From assembly GCA_010093485.1 (NCBI GenBank), contig MU001512.1, forward strand, positions 580,842 to 644,841: DNA of 64,000 nucleotides, written 5' to 3'. Of the stretch, positions 21,802 to 30,888 are shown piece after piece; position 1 is the stretch's first letter; each line of letters opens with the position of its first letter. This DNA comes from Karstenula rhodostoma CBS 690.94 (Eukaryota; Ascomycota; Dothideomycetes; Pleosporales; Didymosphaeriaceae). Both the position numbers and the translations under genes were made by a program. Under the pieces are notes generated by a model that saw nothing but the letters and a program-made list of their open reading frames with translations, did not search any database and was not told the origin of the DNA.

Positions 21802-22824
21802 TCACTCCTGCTTCTGCTCGGCCCTCTTCGCAGCCATCAGCCTCCGATACGTCTCAATGATCCCCAGCCTCTCCTCACCCAGCTCCTCCCTCTTCCTCAA
21901 GCTCCCTGCCGCATTAGGCACATTCCCCACATTCACCTTCGCCCCGCCCTTGACCTTGAAAATCTCCCTCGGCACCTTAGAAAAGTTGGGCGGCTCCTTC
22001 ACGACATCATGCAGACCCTTCCTCGACTCCCTCTTCTTCCGTAGCGCCTCCCACTCATCCTCGCCCTTATCATCCACCTCCCCAACAACGAGCCTCTTCT
22101 TCCCCTTCTTGCCCTTCTTCTTCCCCCCGGCGGCGGGCAAGTCCTCAGTCTTATCCTCCCACATGGCATCCTGCTCGTCCTGCTCCTCCTCAGCGAGTTC
22201 CGCAGCCTCCATCTCGCGCTCGCGGATGCGCGCCTCCTCCTTGCGCCAGCCGTCCTGCAGCCGCTTGAGATGGCGCTCGTGCTTGGTGACGCGGTGGTCG
22301 CTCTGGCCGGGCGTCTTCTTGCCCGTCTTGCTGATGCCGCTGAGCGGCAGCGCCTGGTTGACGCGCTGCCGGAAGTCGGACAGGCTCTCGCCCGGCATGA
22401 TCTTCAGCTGGGGGGTTGCAACGTCGGCCTGCGCTTCGCTGTTTGGCGCGGGGGCCTGCTCCGTCTCCGCGGCCGTGGTGGCGGCTTGCTGTGTGGGTTT
22501 CGGCGTGGGATTGGGCTTGGACTTTTTGGGCTTCTTGCCGTCGTCGAGGCCGGAGCGCCGCTTGGGGTTCTGCTGGAAGGCCATGAGCCGCGCGAAGGCT
22601 TTGGGCGTGTCGTCGGTGCCGTAGCCTTGGACGTGCGTTGTTTTGCGCTTCTTCGACTTTTGTGCGGGCGCTGTGCGAGCTTTGCCTACGGGGAGAGGTG
22701 CGGCGCGGACCGAGGGTGGGAGGTTGAAGCTGGGAGGGTGTTAGTAGCTTGATGGGTGAGAGGTGTATGGTGGGACGTACTTGTTCGCATCATGTTCGGC
22801 TTTACGCTTGTGTTTGTGAGGCAT
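21802..22824 (-). CDS. Conserved basic fungal protein (MPHKHKR type), probably nucleolar, 2 exons, 323 aa
   Basis: Model: complement(join(21802..22729,22781..22824)), intron 51 nt. Exon 1 is MPHKHKRKAEHDAN and exon 2 continues NFNLPPSVRAAPLPVGKAR. Notable blocks: YGTDDTPKAFARLMAFQQ, ESLSDFRQRVNQALPL, HRVTKHERHLKRLQDGWRKEEA and a Lys-rich KKKGKKGKKR segment (about residue 220). The C-terminal third is charged and probably helical. The composition and the basic segments suggest a nucleolar/ribosome-assembly protein, but this is inference; I recognise the conserved fungal family layout without a defined function. No enzyme motif is present. Confidence 0.8.
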
Positions 22825-23322
22825 GGTGGCGGTATGTGGTGTTGCGAGGTTCTGTTCGTGGTGCAGCTGCAAGACTGAAGATGCGACACCAAAAAAGTTG
22901 TGCAGGGATGTTTGGTCTGGAGATTGTGGGGCAGACCTTATCCTTGGCAGTCCACCTCCATGTGCGCCATTCTTTCACTCTGTTTCCCCTATGTAGATTG
23001 TAATTTTTTATGGTGCGGGTTCACAGAAACATGACTGACACGTTTACATATTGGAGGATGAGCTGTTTGGAACCTTTGTGTTTTAGCACCCCACAGAGTT
23101 CCTTGACTGCGTTTTGCCGCGGCTTGCAGAAGCTCGCGAAGAGTCAACCATTGACATTAGGAAGGATAGCAATGCAGTCTAAATTGGCCAAAGCCAGAAC
23201 CCATACGCCAAAGAACCCCATCAGACCTCGCCCACCCGGGTATCTCATGCCACGCTCATCGTGTATCTCGATCCCAAACGCCATAAAGCCGTGAAACTCA
23301 TCAACTCCGTCACCCACCCACT
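22825..23322. other. Intergenic, no gene seen
   Basis: 498 bp between the start of the MPHKHKR-type gene and the stop of the AIM6-like gene. No gene recognised. Confidence 0.45.
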
Positions 23323-24797
23323 CTACCCCAGCCAACTCCCATGCACCTTCGCTCCCCAATCCCCCCTCGTCATCTCCTTCAGATCGTCCCCATTAAGGTA
23401 GTCCACGCCCTCCTCCACGAGCACGCGCCATACCATATTCCTCACGCCGACCGGCCATTGAGGCGCGCCCCAATACCTGCTCTTCAGCCCCCGTTCCTTC
23501 GCCGCGCTGATCTGCGATCTAATCAGCTGCTTCTGCGACGACGACAGCCGCCCGAACCAGCACCAGCCAACAGCCTTCTTAAAATCGACGGAGGCGTAGT
23601 ACGAGTTTGTGAGGTCAAAGGTAGAGAGGGGCGTGGTGCCGACGGTGCCTTGGCCGCCGGCGCGCTTGGTCTCGTGGTTGGTGGTTTGTGAGGAGAGAGG
23701 CGAGAGGGCGGAGAGGGGCGCGTCGAAGAAGATGTCGTGGTGGGTGGTGTTGCGCGTTACGAGGTCGAAAGGGGCGTTCCCGGTTGCGACGATGGTGATG
23801 GGGCCGGGGGTGAGCGTCTTGCCGTCGTAGTACGATAGGTAGCCTTTTCGCCTGAGGGGCTCCAGCTGCTCCGAGACGACGGGATACAGGGCGTGTCCGT
23901 CGTTTTTGAAGTCAACAAGGAGAACTACGGTCTGTGTGGGATCCATTTCGAAGACGCCGTTCTTGGCTCCGGACTTTGATGTGGTTTCGAAGGGCCTGTC
24001 GGGCGTATTTTGCTGATCGATGATCCGCATAAGTGGATCCACGTACATCGAGCGGAAGGTGTGGTCTATGGTTAGGTCGCGCGTACTGTGGCCGACAAAG
24101 AGTTCGCCGTGGCGCTCGGGAAAGAACCAGACATCGGCCTCCACGCCGGTGCAGCCCCATCTCAGGGCCTCAAAGAGAGGGACACGACGCCAGTAGTCGT
24201 TGTGTGAGTGGCAATGTATGGGTCTGACATTGCGAGTAAGGCCGGTGAAGTTTCCTGCTTGGTATTGCCCAAGAGGTAGGAAGTCGTGTGAGTAAGTGAG
24301 GGCGTCATCTCTGATGAGGTTCACCAGACTCATGAGGACATTGGAGATGTGAACGATGCCACTGTTCGCGTTAGCTCAATCCACCATACAGATTTCCCAA
24401 ACAAGTTGCAATGTTAGGAAGATGTGCCAAGTGTTCTCGGAAGCTGCGGAACGGGCACTTACAAAAAGACCACTATCAGCAGCGGCAATCCCAGCACCGT
24501 CTTGATCCCACATCTCCTAACCCTCCACTCCCTCCTCACACTCTTTTCCCTCTCATCGAGCGGGAACCTCACCCTGTCGACCGCGTCTTCTTCCCCAAAC
24601 CCAGCATTTCTCCTACGCAATGCCATCAAAAGCCTCCCAATGACACTGCGACTGGGCCTCAATTCCACCGCCTCGAGCTCGTCCTCGCCGTCCTCCAGCG
24701 CCCTAAACGATACCACCGTCGCGTTTCGTCGAGGAAAAATGGGAGAGTGCGAGTCGTAGTCCAAAAGGAGAGGCTTGCCAGCGTCGAGGGCAGCCAT
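23323..24797 (-). CDS. AIM6: AIM6-like PLC-type phosphodiesterase, membrane-anchored, 2 exons, 457 aa
   Basis: Model: complement(join(23323..24361,24463..24797)), intron 101 nt. The N-terminal ~95 residues are charged and cytosolic in character; a hydrophobic segment (about 98-125, TVLGLPLLIVVFFGIVHI) spans the splice junction and probably anchors the protein. The rest is a PLC-like TIM-barrel: HCHSHNDYWRRVPLFEALRW with His165-Asn166, then GVEADVWF (Glu186, Asp188) as metal/catalytic residues, FVGHSTRDL, LLVDFKNDG, and a C-terminal LNGDDLKEM. This is the pattern of 'altered inheritance of mitochondria protein 6'. Substrate is not established. The ATG at 24797 is the first in frame. Confidence 0.9.
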
Positions 24798-26224
24798 CGT
24801 GAATCTGCCAGGCACGAGCCAATGACGCGCTAGCGCAGCTGGACCCTGAGTTCGCGGGGAAGCGTTACTGTATCACCCCGCAGCTGTCTCCGTGTCTTGC
24901 TTTCCTGCGCCGCGATGAATTGAGAGTTGGGGGTTGCTCGAACCGCGCGAAAGGGAGTCGCAGGCTTAAGACACCGTGTTCCGTGTTCCGCGTTCCTTGG
25001 TCTGGGGTCTAGTAGGACGCCACACTCGAGCTGAGATTCGACACAGGCAGGGCTTCTGGGCCCGTCCAAGCGGACCAGGAGCTTTGCAGGATGCGTCCGC
25101 AAACGGCAAGTGTCGCACGCCGGCCCGACAGGCGGAGTAAAAAAACGACAATGTATTTGCTTCCTGTGGAGATTGATGGGGCCTGGGCTTCGACGTCTGG
25201 GGTCGTCTGATCATTGAATCATTGAATTGGGGGAATTTGGCCTTGTTGAGGGCAGCAGCGTTGGTACGTGGGTTGGCGGTCTTGGGTGCCGGCAACACGC
25301 TGCCCACTCGTCGTCACACCCACAATGTCGAGCTTGTGCAATTGGTGGCTTCGAACCCGTCACGAATCGGCCAAGTTGCAAACATCTCCCAAGCGTTGGC
25401 CCACGAGTCCGTTCAAGCCGCGCGGGCTGGACAAGCTTGTGCTCTGCCGGTCAACATGTTTCGCGTGCGCTGTGTACCTGGCAGGTCGCCTTCTGGATCG
25501 CCAGTCTGTCCTCCACACCACCAGCGTGCATAGGCGGATCTACGAGCTACCATGGGCGCGCGACTGACCATAATAAATATCTCGTGCGACATGGACGGGA
25601 CGCGGGGCTGAACTCACCAGCCTCTGCACTGCCAATATAGCATTCGCAGGCCCGCGGGAGCAGCCATCCGGAGCCTCCTCCGCACTATCTCACGTCGCGT
25701 ACATCAAACTATGGCTCGCCCGCGCACTGCCTCACCCATCCAAGACCATCCATCCTCCATCTATATCTAACTCACCAACCATTGTGTAGGGTGTGTATAC
25801 CGCCATCGTCACGCTGCAGCCGATAGTACCTGTAAAACGCGTCTGTACGACATACGAGTCCTCCGTGTCCATGTGCGCCGTCATCATCATGCTATTCTCT
25901 CCTTGCAAGGGTGTTATTTTTATCTGAAGGCCAGTGATGATAGTTCTGTGTTTGATAAGCGCGGCTATGCTGAGCGATGACCGACTCGGAGTTGACGTCG
26001 GTGTTCCAACGTGTGCAGATAAAGCTACACGACTTCAAGGCTAATCGTTGGGGGCCATCGTTGTCACAATAAGCAAGGTGCACATCATCTGACAATCATA
26101 CGAATGAACACATTTGACATTTTCGCTTCTGTTGAAGTACTATCCGCCAGGCTATCAGTCCATCGCGGATGTGAGTAGGGAGGCCATCGGTCCCAATTCA
26201 GTACTCCATGCTTGAAGGAAAACC
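24798..26224. other. Intergenic, no supported gene
   Basis: About 1.4 kb. Open frames of 100-137 codons on the plus strand around 25222-25640 overlap in all three frames, a sign of GC-rich non-coding sequence rather than a gene. No family pattern seen. Confidence 0.4.
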
Positions 26225-26225
26225 A

Positions 26226-26281
<56 letters not shown>

Positions 26282-26310
26282 AACAAACAAACAAACAAAC
26301 AAACAAACAA
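26225..26310. repeat. Microsatellite (AAAG)n followed by (AAAC)n
   Basis: A run of AAAG units fills about 26225-26283 and changes to AAAC units to about 26308. It translates on the minus strand as a Phe/Leu/Ser run, which is an artefact. Confidence 0.97.
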
Positions 26311-26365
26311 AGAAAGTCTATCCATCATCCGCCAGGCTGTCCGTCCGATGCGGTGAGTAGGAAGC

Positions 26366-26465
26366 AGGTAGCCTGAGAACAGGTAGCTCTGCAAGTGTGC
26401 AGGTAGCCTGAGAACAGGTAGCTCTGCAGGTGTGCAGGTAGCCTGAAAAACAGGTAGCTCTGCAA
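26366..26465. repeat. 35-bp tandem repeat, about 2.9 copies
   Basis: Units beginning AGGTAGCCTG start at 26366, 26401 and 26436, an exact period of 35 bp. Each unit contains two AGGTAG elements (AGGTAGCCTG and AGGTAGCTCTGCA), so it is itself an internal duplication. The third unit has small changes. Confidence 0.93.
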
Positions 26466-26540
26466 TTCCAACCGCGAGATGAGACAATCCTCCTTCGGAA
26501 AACGCATGGTATCGGAAAAAGTGAGAAAGGTGGGTATCTG

Positions 26541-26786
26541 GGGTATCGTAACAAAACGCCGTGCCCAGACCAGAAACGCCCGAAGTGTGAGATTGGTAAA
26601 GAAAAAGCTGTTCAGTCGTAGGACAAAGACGGAAGACTGCCAACCTTTGTGCGATCTGTGCTGGGGTATCGTGATAAAACGCCGTGCCCAGACCGTAAAC
26701 GCCCGAAGTGTGAGATTGGTAAAGAAAAAGCTGTTCAGTCGTAGGACAAAGACGGAAGACTGTCAACCTTGGTGCGATCTGTGCTG
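26541..26786. repeat. 123-bp tandem duplication, 2 copies
   Basis: GGGTATCGT at 26541 and again at 26664; the following ~120 bases are nearly identical (changes such as AACAAAAC/GATAAAAC and CCAACCTTTG/TCAACCTTGG). The period is 41 codons, so an open minus-strand frame (26155-26766) runs through both copies without a stop. It ends about 30 bp before the stop of the coiled-coil gene at 26818. Confidence 0.93.
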
Positions 26787-26817
26787 TGGTAATGTACGGC
26801 AGAGCGTCTTTGCGCTA

Positions 26818-29019
26818 TTACCACCAGGTCGAAGGGTACTTGATACCGATGCTTGCCTCGATCTTCTGAACGCCGGCTGCGAATTGCTGGCAGAAGGCCT
26901 CGGTCAACCACGTTTCTCCCCGCTGGTAACAGACTGGGATGGTGCCGAAAAGGTGGCGACCGCGACGCTGGTAACCCATAGAGTTGTACAGACGGTTGAC
27001 TCCAGCGCGGTTGCTGCTGTTCTTCCATGACTCAAGCTCGGCGTAGTAGAGGATGGCGAGTAGAGCAAAGAAGATGGCGAGTGCCGTAGAGAGGCTGAAG
27101 ATGCTGCGCTTCTTGGGAACGTAAACAACCGTGGGCGGAGCCTGTATGTCGGTCTGTGTGTGGCGGTCTTCTTGGACGATAGGCGGCTCGTCGAGGACAG
27201 TGGAGGTTCCGGTCTGCGTAAGCTGCGGAGCATCGGTCTGCGTGTGGCGCTCTTCGTGAACGACAGGCGGGTGGTCGAGGACAGTGGAGGTTCCGGTCTG
27301 CGTAAGCTGCGGAGCATCGGTCTGCGTGTGGCGCTCTTCGTGGACGACAGGTGGATGATCGAGAACAGTAGACGTTCCGGTTTGCTTGAGTTGCGGAGCA
27401 TCTGTCTGCGTGTGGCGCTCTTCGTAGACAGCTGTCGGGGTGTTTGTCTGTGTGTGGCGCTCTTCGTAGACGACGGGTGGCTGATCGAAGACAGTGGAGA
27501 TTCCGGTGTGTGTCAGCTTTGGAGACTCTGTTTGCGTCACGGATGATTCAAGCGACAGTTCGACTGGCGCGATGTCCGCGACCGTCTCGAGTGAGATGCT
27601 GAGCTCTTCGTTCTTCTCTTCTTCTTCTGTCTGGGTGGAGGTCGTCGTGAGTGAGGAGCCTGTTAGATCTTGCACCGTCTCTACGATGAAACGCAAGTCG
27701 ATTGTGCGAGGGGAAGATGTAGAAAGGATCCGGAGTGCTGGCTCGATCCTGGTCTCCCAAAGGGCATGCACATCGGATTCCGATAGCATCGCCGAGGGCT
27801 CGACGGGAGAAGTGTCGGCTGTGGTAGAGACTTGAGTCAGGGTCGAGGATGTAACGACCTGAGTGGGCGACACGGCTGTCTGTGTTGAGGAAGTAGTCGT
27901 AGGCGCATCGACGGGCGCAGTGTGGGCAGCAGTGACCGCGGCGACGAGTTCGAGGCTGAGTTCAAGCTGGGACGCGGCTTCGGGGTCGTATAATTCGCCG
28001 GAGTTATTGAGCTCGTCTTCTAGCGACTCACCGGTGGTGACGACGGAGGTCGGTTCTGCGGTGGTGGGGTCGACGGCAGCATCTGCTTTGTTCTGGGCGT
28101 CCTGAGCACGAGCAGCTGCAGTCAAGGCCTTCTGGACTTGGGTCTCGAGGTATCCGATGCGGACGTCTTTGACGAGGACGGCGCGGTCTTGTTCGTTGAG
28201 CTTCTCTTGCATGTGGTCATGGTCGGCCTGCAGCGTCGCATTATCGCGCTCGAGCGCTTCGATGGCGGACTTCTGCGACTCGAGCTCCGCAACGCGCTGC
28301 TGCGACTGCTGGTAGTGGTCGTGTGCATCCTGGAGCTGCAGCTTGGTGCCAAAGAGCTCGGCTTCGATGTCGTCTTTCTGTTTGCGCAGCGCGCGGTGCT
28401 CTTCGCCCTTGCGCGTCAGGTCGGCGTAGGCCGTGTCGAGGTTGGTGCGGATGTCGGCCGCGTCCTTGGTCTCCTGGTCGAGCTTGTCGCGCAGCTCGTC
28501 GCGCGCCTGGGTGAGCTCGTCGGTGCGACGCTTCAGAGCCGCCGCCTCCTTCTCTTTCGTCTCGGATTCTTTGGCCTTGAAGGCCAGGTCGGTTTCGAGG
28601 CGGAGTCGGTCGTCCTTGAGCTGCTTCACCTCCTCCTTGAAGCGCGCGTTCTCGGCCTGGATCTCCAGGCCGTACTCCCAGGCCTGGTCGCTCGTGGCGT
28701 CCATGCTGCCGGGACAGGCGCGGTGATGTTCGTGGAGGCTCTTAAAGAGCCGCCCCGAAACAACCAGCTTGCGCTCGGCCTCGGCCTTGCCGGTCTCGGC
28801 CGCCGCGCCTGCCCGGATCAGCGCGTCGTTGGTGGCACGGGCCACCTCCCGCTCCTGCATGAGCGTCTGAAAGTATCCAAGTTAGCAACCACAAACAATT
28901 TTTGTAAGACTTTGACGAACCCTGACATCAGCGTTAAGCTGATTGACCTGCTTCTGCAGGTCGGCGTAAAGGCGAGACCAGGTCTCGCCGGTCGAGAAGG
29001 AGAAGGTGTTGGAGGCCAT
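26818..29019 (-). CDS. Coiled-coil protein with HTQTD repeats and C-terminal membrane anchor, 2 exons, 715 aa
   Basis: Model: complement(join(26818..28866,28921..29019)), intron 54 nt. Exon 1 is MASNTFSFSTGETWSRLYAD to residue 33. Residues about 35-280 are a long heptad-type coiled coil. A Ser/Thr/Val-rich linker follows, then tandem 28-residue repeats (84 bp; about residues 478-605) built on HTQTDAPQLTQTGTSTVLDH and PPVVHEER. A hydrophobic segment at about 622-644 (FSLSTALAIFFALLAILYYA) is a likely transmembrane helix, leaving a ~70-residue C-terminal domain with three cysteines. I do not recognise a named family; the layout suggests a membrane-anchored tether or organelle-surface coiled coil. 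Spindle or septal roles are possible but not shown. Confidence 0.82.
27150..27530 (-). repeat. 84-bp coding tandem repeats inside the coiled-coil gene
   Basis: Homologous points at about 27201, 27285 and 27369 are spaced exactly 84 bp. Two near-identical central units are flanked by diverged ones, one of them shortened (HTQTNTPTAVYEER). The period keeps frame and yields the 28-residue protein repeat. Confidence 0.9.
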
Positions 29020-30888
29020 TGTGAAAGTGGCAGATGGTTGAAAAGAGAAGGAGAGGGAGAGGGTTGAAAACACCAATATATGGGCGCCGAGGAGCTATGA
29101 CCACAGCTATTGTGCTCTTGCCGCTATTGTTACGTGATTCACTGGCCAACGGTGAATGGCAACAGTGAAGGTGATTGCCCAGGCAACAATAGCAAACCAA
29201 AACTCCGCAGTTGCCAAAAGAAGAGCCTTCACTTCCAGCGGAGTCGGTTCAATGCTAGAATAGAGGCAGTCTATGATAGGGTTGCTACGGGCAATTCAAA
29301 GTCAGTTTAGATTCATGGCAGTAAACCGCGACCCCCAACACATCAAATACGACGACCTCATTCTTGTCAAGCAAAAAGCCTATCAATAACAGCTAGGCTT
29401 GACTTGTCAAGGTTTGTAAAAATAGAGCCAAGTCCTGAAGATATCCCGAGGGGATACTCCAGTCCAGTTCAGACTCTCCACGCGACCTCCATAACGTCAG
29501 ATACAACGACGCCATTCATGTCAAGTAGGATCTTGTCAACACCAGCGGGACTAGATTCAATGCGTTTTGTAAAGACGGAGAACGGGGTGGATCTATTGCC
29601 TATACTTCATTCTCAAAGTACTACTCACCACACACCGTAAACGATCCCCCTGAAACTTACTCACCGGCACAGTCTCACTCGGCGCCGGATCCCCACACTT
29701 GTCTAATCCCTCCTTCCGCGCGCAGCTCACCCACCCATGCACGTCCTTGCAGCTGTCAATGTTGATCAGGGTAGCAGCCGAAGGGCGCCGGGCGCTCTAG
29801 ACTGACACTCCCAGCGCTTGGCGAGGGGCGTCGCTGATATTGGCGTTCCGAGAATGAAAAGGGAATAGAAGAAGGGGGCGGAGGAGGGGAGGTAGAGGCA
29901 GACTGAGAAAGGAAGGTGAATTGAACGTTTGAGAAGTCGTAGAATGAAAGGCGTTCAGCCTTCAGAGGTTGGCGAAGACCACATGCTTTTACGTTGTTTG
30001 CTATGGTGGAAGTCTGGAATTGTCGACCCCACCGTGTTGGATTGCTACGTCCAGTCCAGGTACCAGCGTAGTGATAGAACATTTACCCGTAAAGTGCAAC
30101 TTGAGTACATGCAGCGACCCAAGACAGTCCTACAGCCCCCGCATTCCTCTCTCCATCTTGCAAATGATCTGCGGGGGATCGACAGGTGATCGGCATCTAT
30201 CCTAGGAATTGTGGAGTTCGATAGAGATGTCCTTGAGGTGTGATTGTATAACGAATCTTCACGAACTCCAGACAATATTGCACAGCCAAAATCAAGGAAT
30301 ACCCAAATTGCCATTGTTACCGACCTACGTACTGAGATACCACCCCGCTCTCGTCGCTCGCTGGCTTACCATGCTGCATACCTCCCACCACTCGGCTCCC
30401 GTCCAGAAAGACCCGCATAAATCTCTCTGCAGAACGGTTGATATCCGCAACAGCGATGCCGTTGTGCCGGAAAGCCGAATGATTGTCGAGGCACAAGCCA
30501 ACAGTAGGCCGTTGTCGAGCCTTTGCTTCTATGTACTAACCAAAACTCCAATGTCTTGGACCACGCTAGGTGGTCGCGACAAGCGACCCAACTCCGAAGG
30601 TATGCAAGGGGTATCGATGCTCAAAGTGATCCAAACAAGAAAACGACCCACGTTCCGTGGGTCCACTGCACTGTGCTGATTTTACGAATGCCGGCCTTTG
30701 AGGCTAGGCTGTGGGAAAGGCGAAGAAAGGAGAAAAGGTTTTATCTCGAGGACAGGCACTGTAGGTCGGTTAGGTGGGACGAGAGTCGAGTAGGAAGCCT
30801 ATCACGTCTGCCGCCCTACTGGGAACCACCCAAGGTGTTTTTCCATGCCCCAAATACATCAGAACATGCGGGTGTCCGTTCTACAAGG
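29020..30888. other. Intergenic region with diverged repeats and possible gene fragments
   Basis: About 1.9 kb without a supported gene. A plus-strand frame at 29404-29640 contains RFVKIEPSPEDIPRG and later MRFVKTENG. A minus-strand frame near 29660-29790 reads SCKDVHGWVSCARKEG with spaced cysteines and ends at a GTGAGT. Neither forms a complete gene. Frames at 30209-30894 show no family pattern. Confidence 0.4.
29341..29580 (+). repeat. Diverged direct repeat, about 87 bp, spaced 154 bp
   Basis: The stretch from about 29341 (ATCAAATACGACGACCTCAT then TTCTTGTCAAG) matches the stretch from about 29495 (GTCAGATACAACGACGCCAT then TCATGTCAAG); both continue to TTTGTAAA and an AGAG/GGAG. Identity looks around 60 percent. 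A further fragment (CCAGCGGAGTCGGTTCAATG near 29234) resembles the 3' part of the second copy. Confidence 0.6.

Noticed and set aside
25330..25380. Possible tRNA B-box (TTCGAACCC) near 25350
   Set aside because: No matching T-stem, D-arm or acceptor stem could be folded on either strand.
25222..25640. Overlapping plus-strand frames of 100-137 codons
   Set aside because: All three frames are open in GC-rich DNA, with no protein family pattern; typical of non-coding sequence.
26085..26306. Minus-strand frame rich in Phe/Leu/Ser repeats, looking like a membrane protein
   Set aside because: It is the translation of the AAAG/AAAC microsatellite.
26155..26766. 203-codon minus-strand frame
   Set aside because: It runs through the microsatellite, the 35-bp and the 123-bp repeats and stays open only because the long repeat is a multiple of three; no start context, domain or partner exon.
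28138..29067. 309-codon plus-strand frame, Leu/Gly/Val-rich
   Set aside because: Antisense shadow of the coiled-coil gene.
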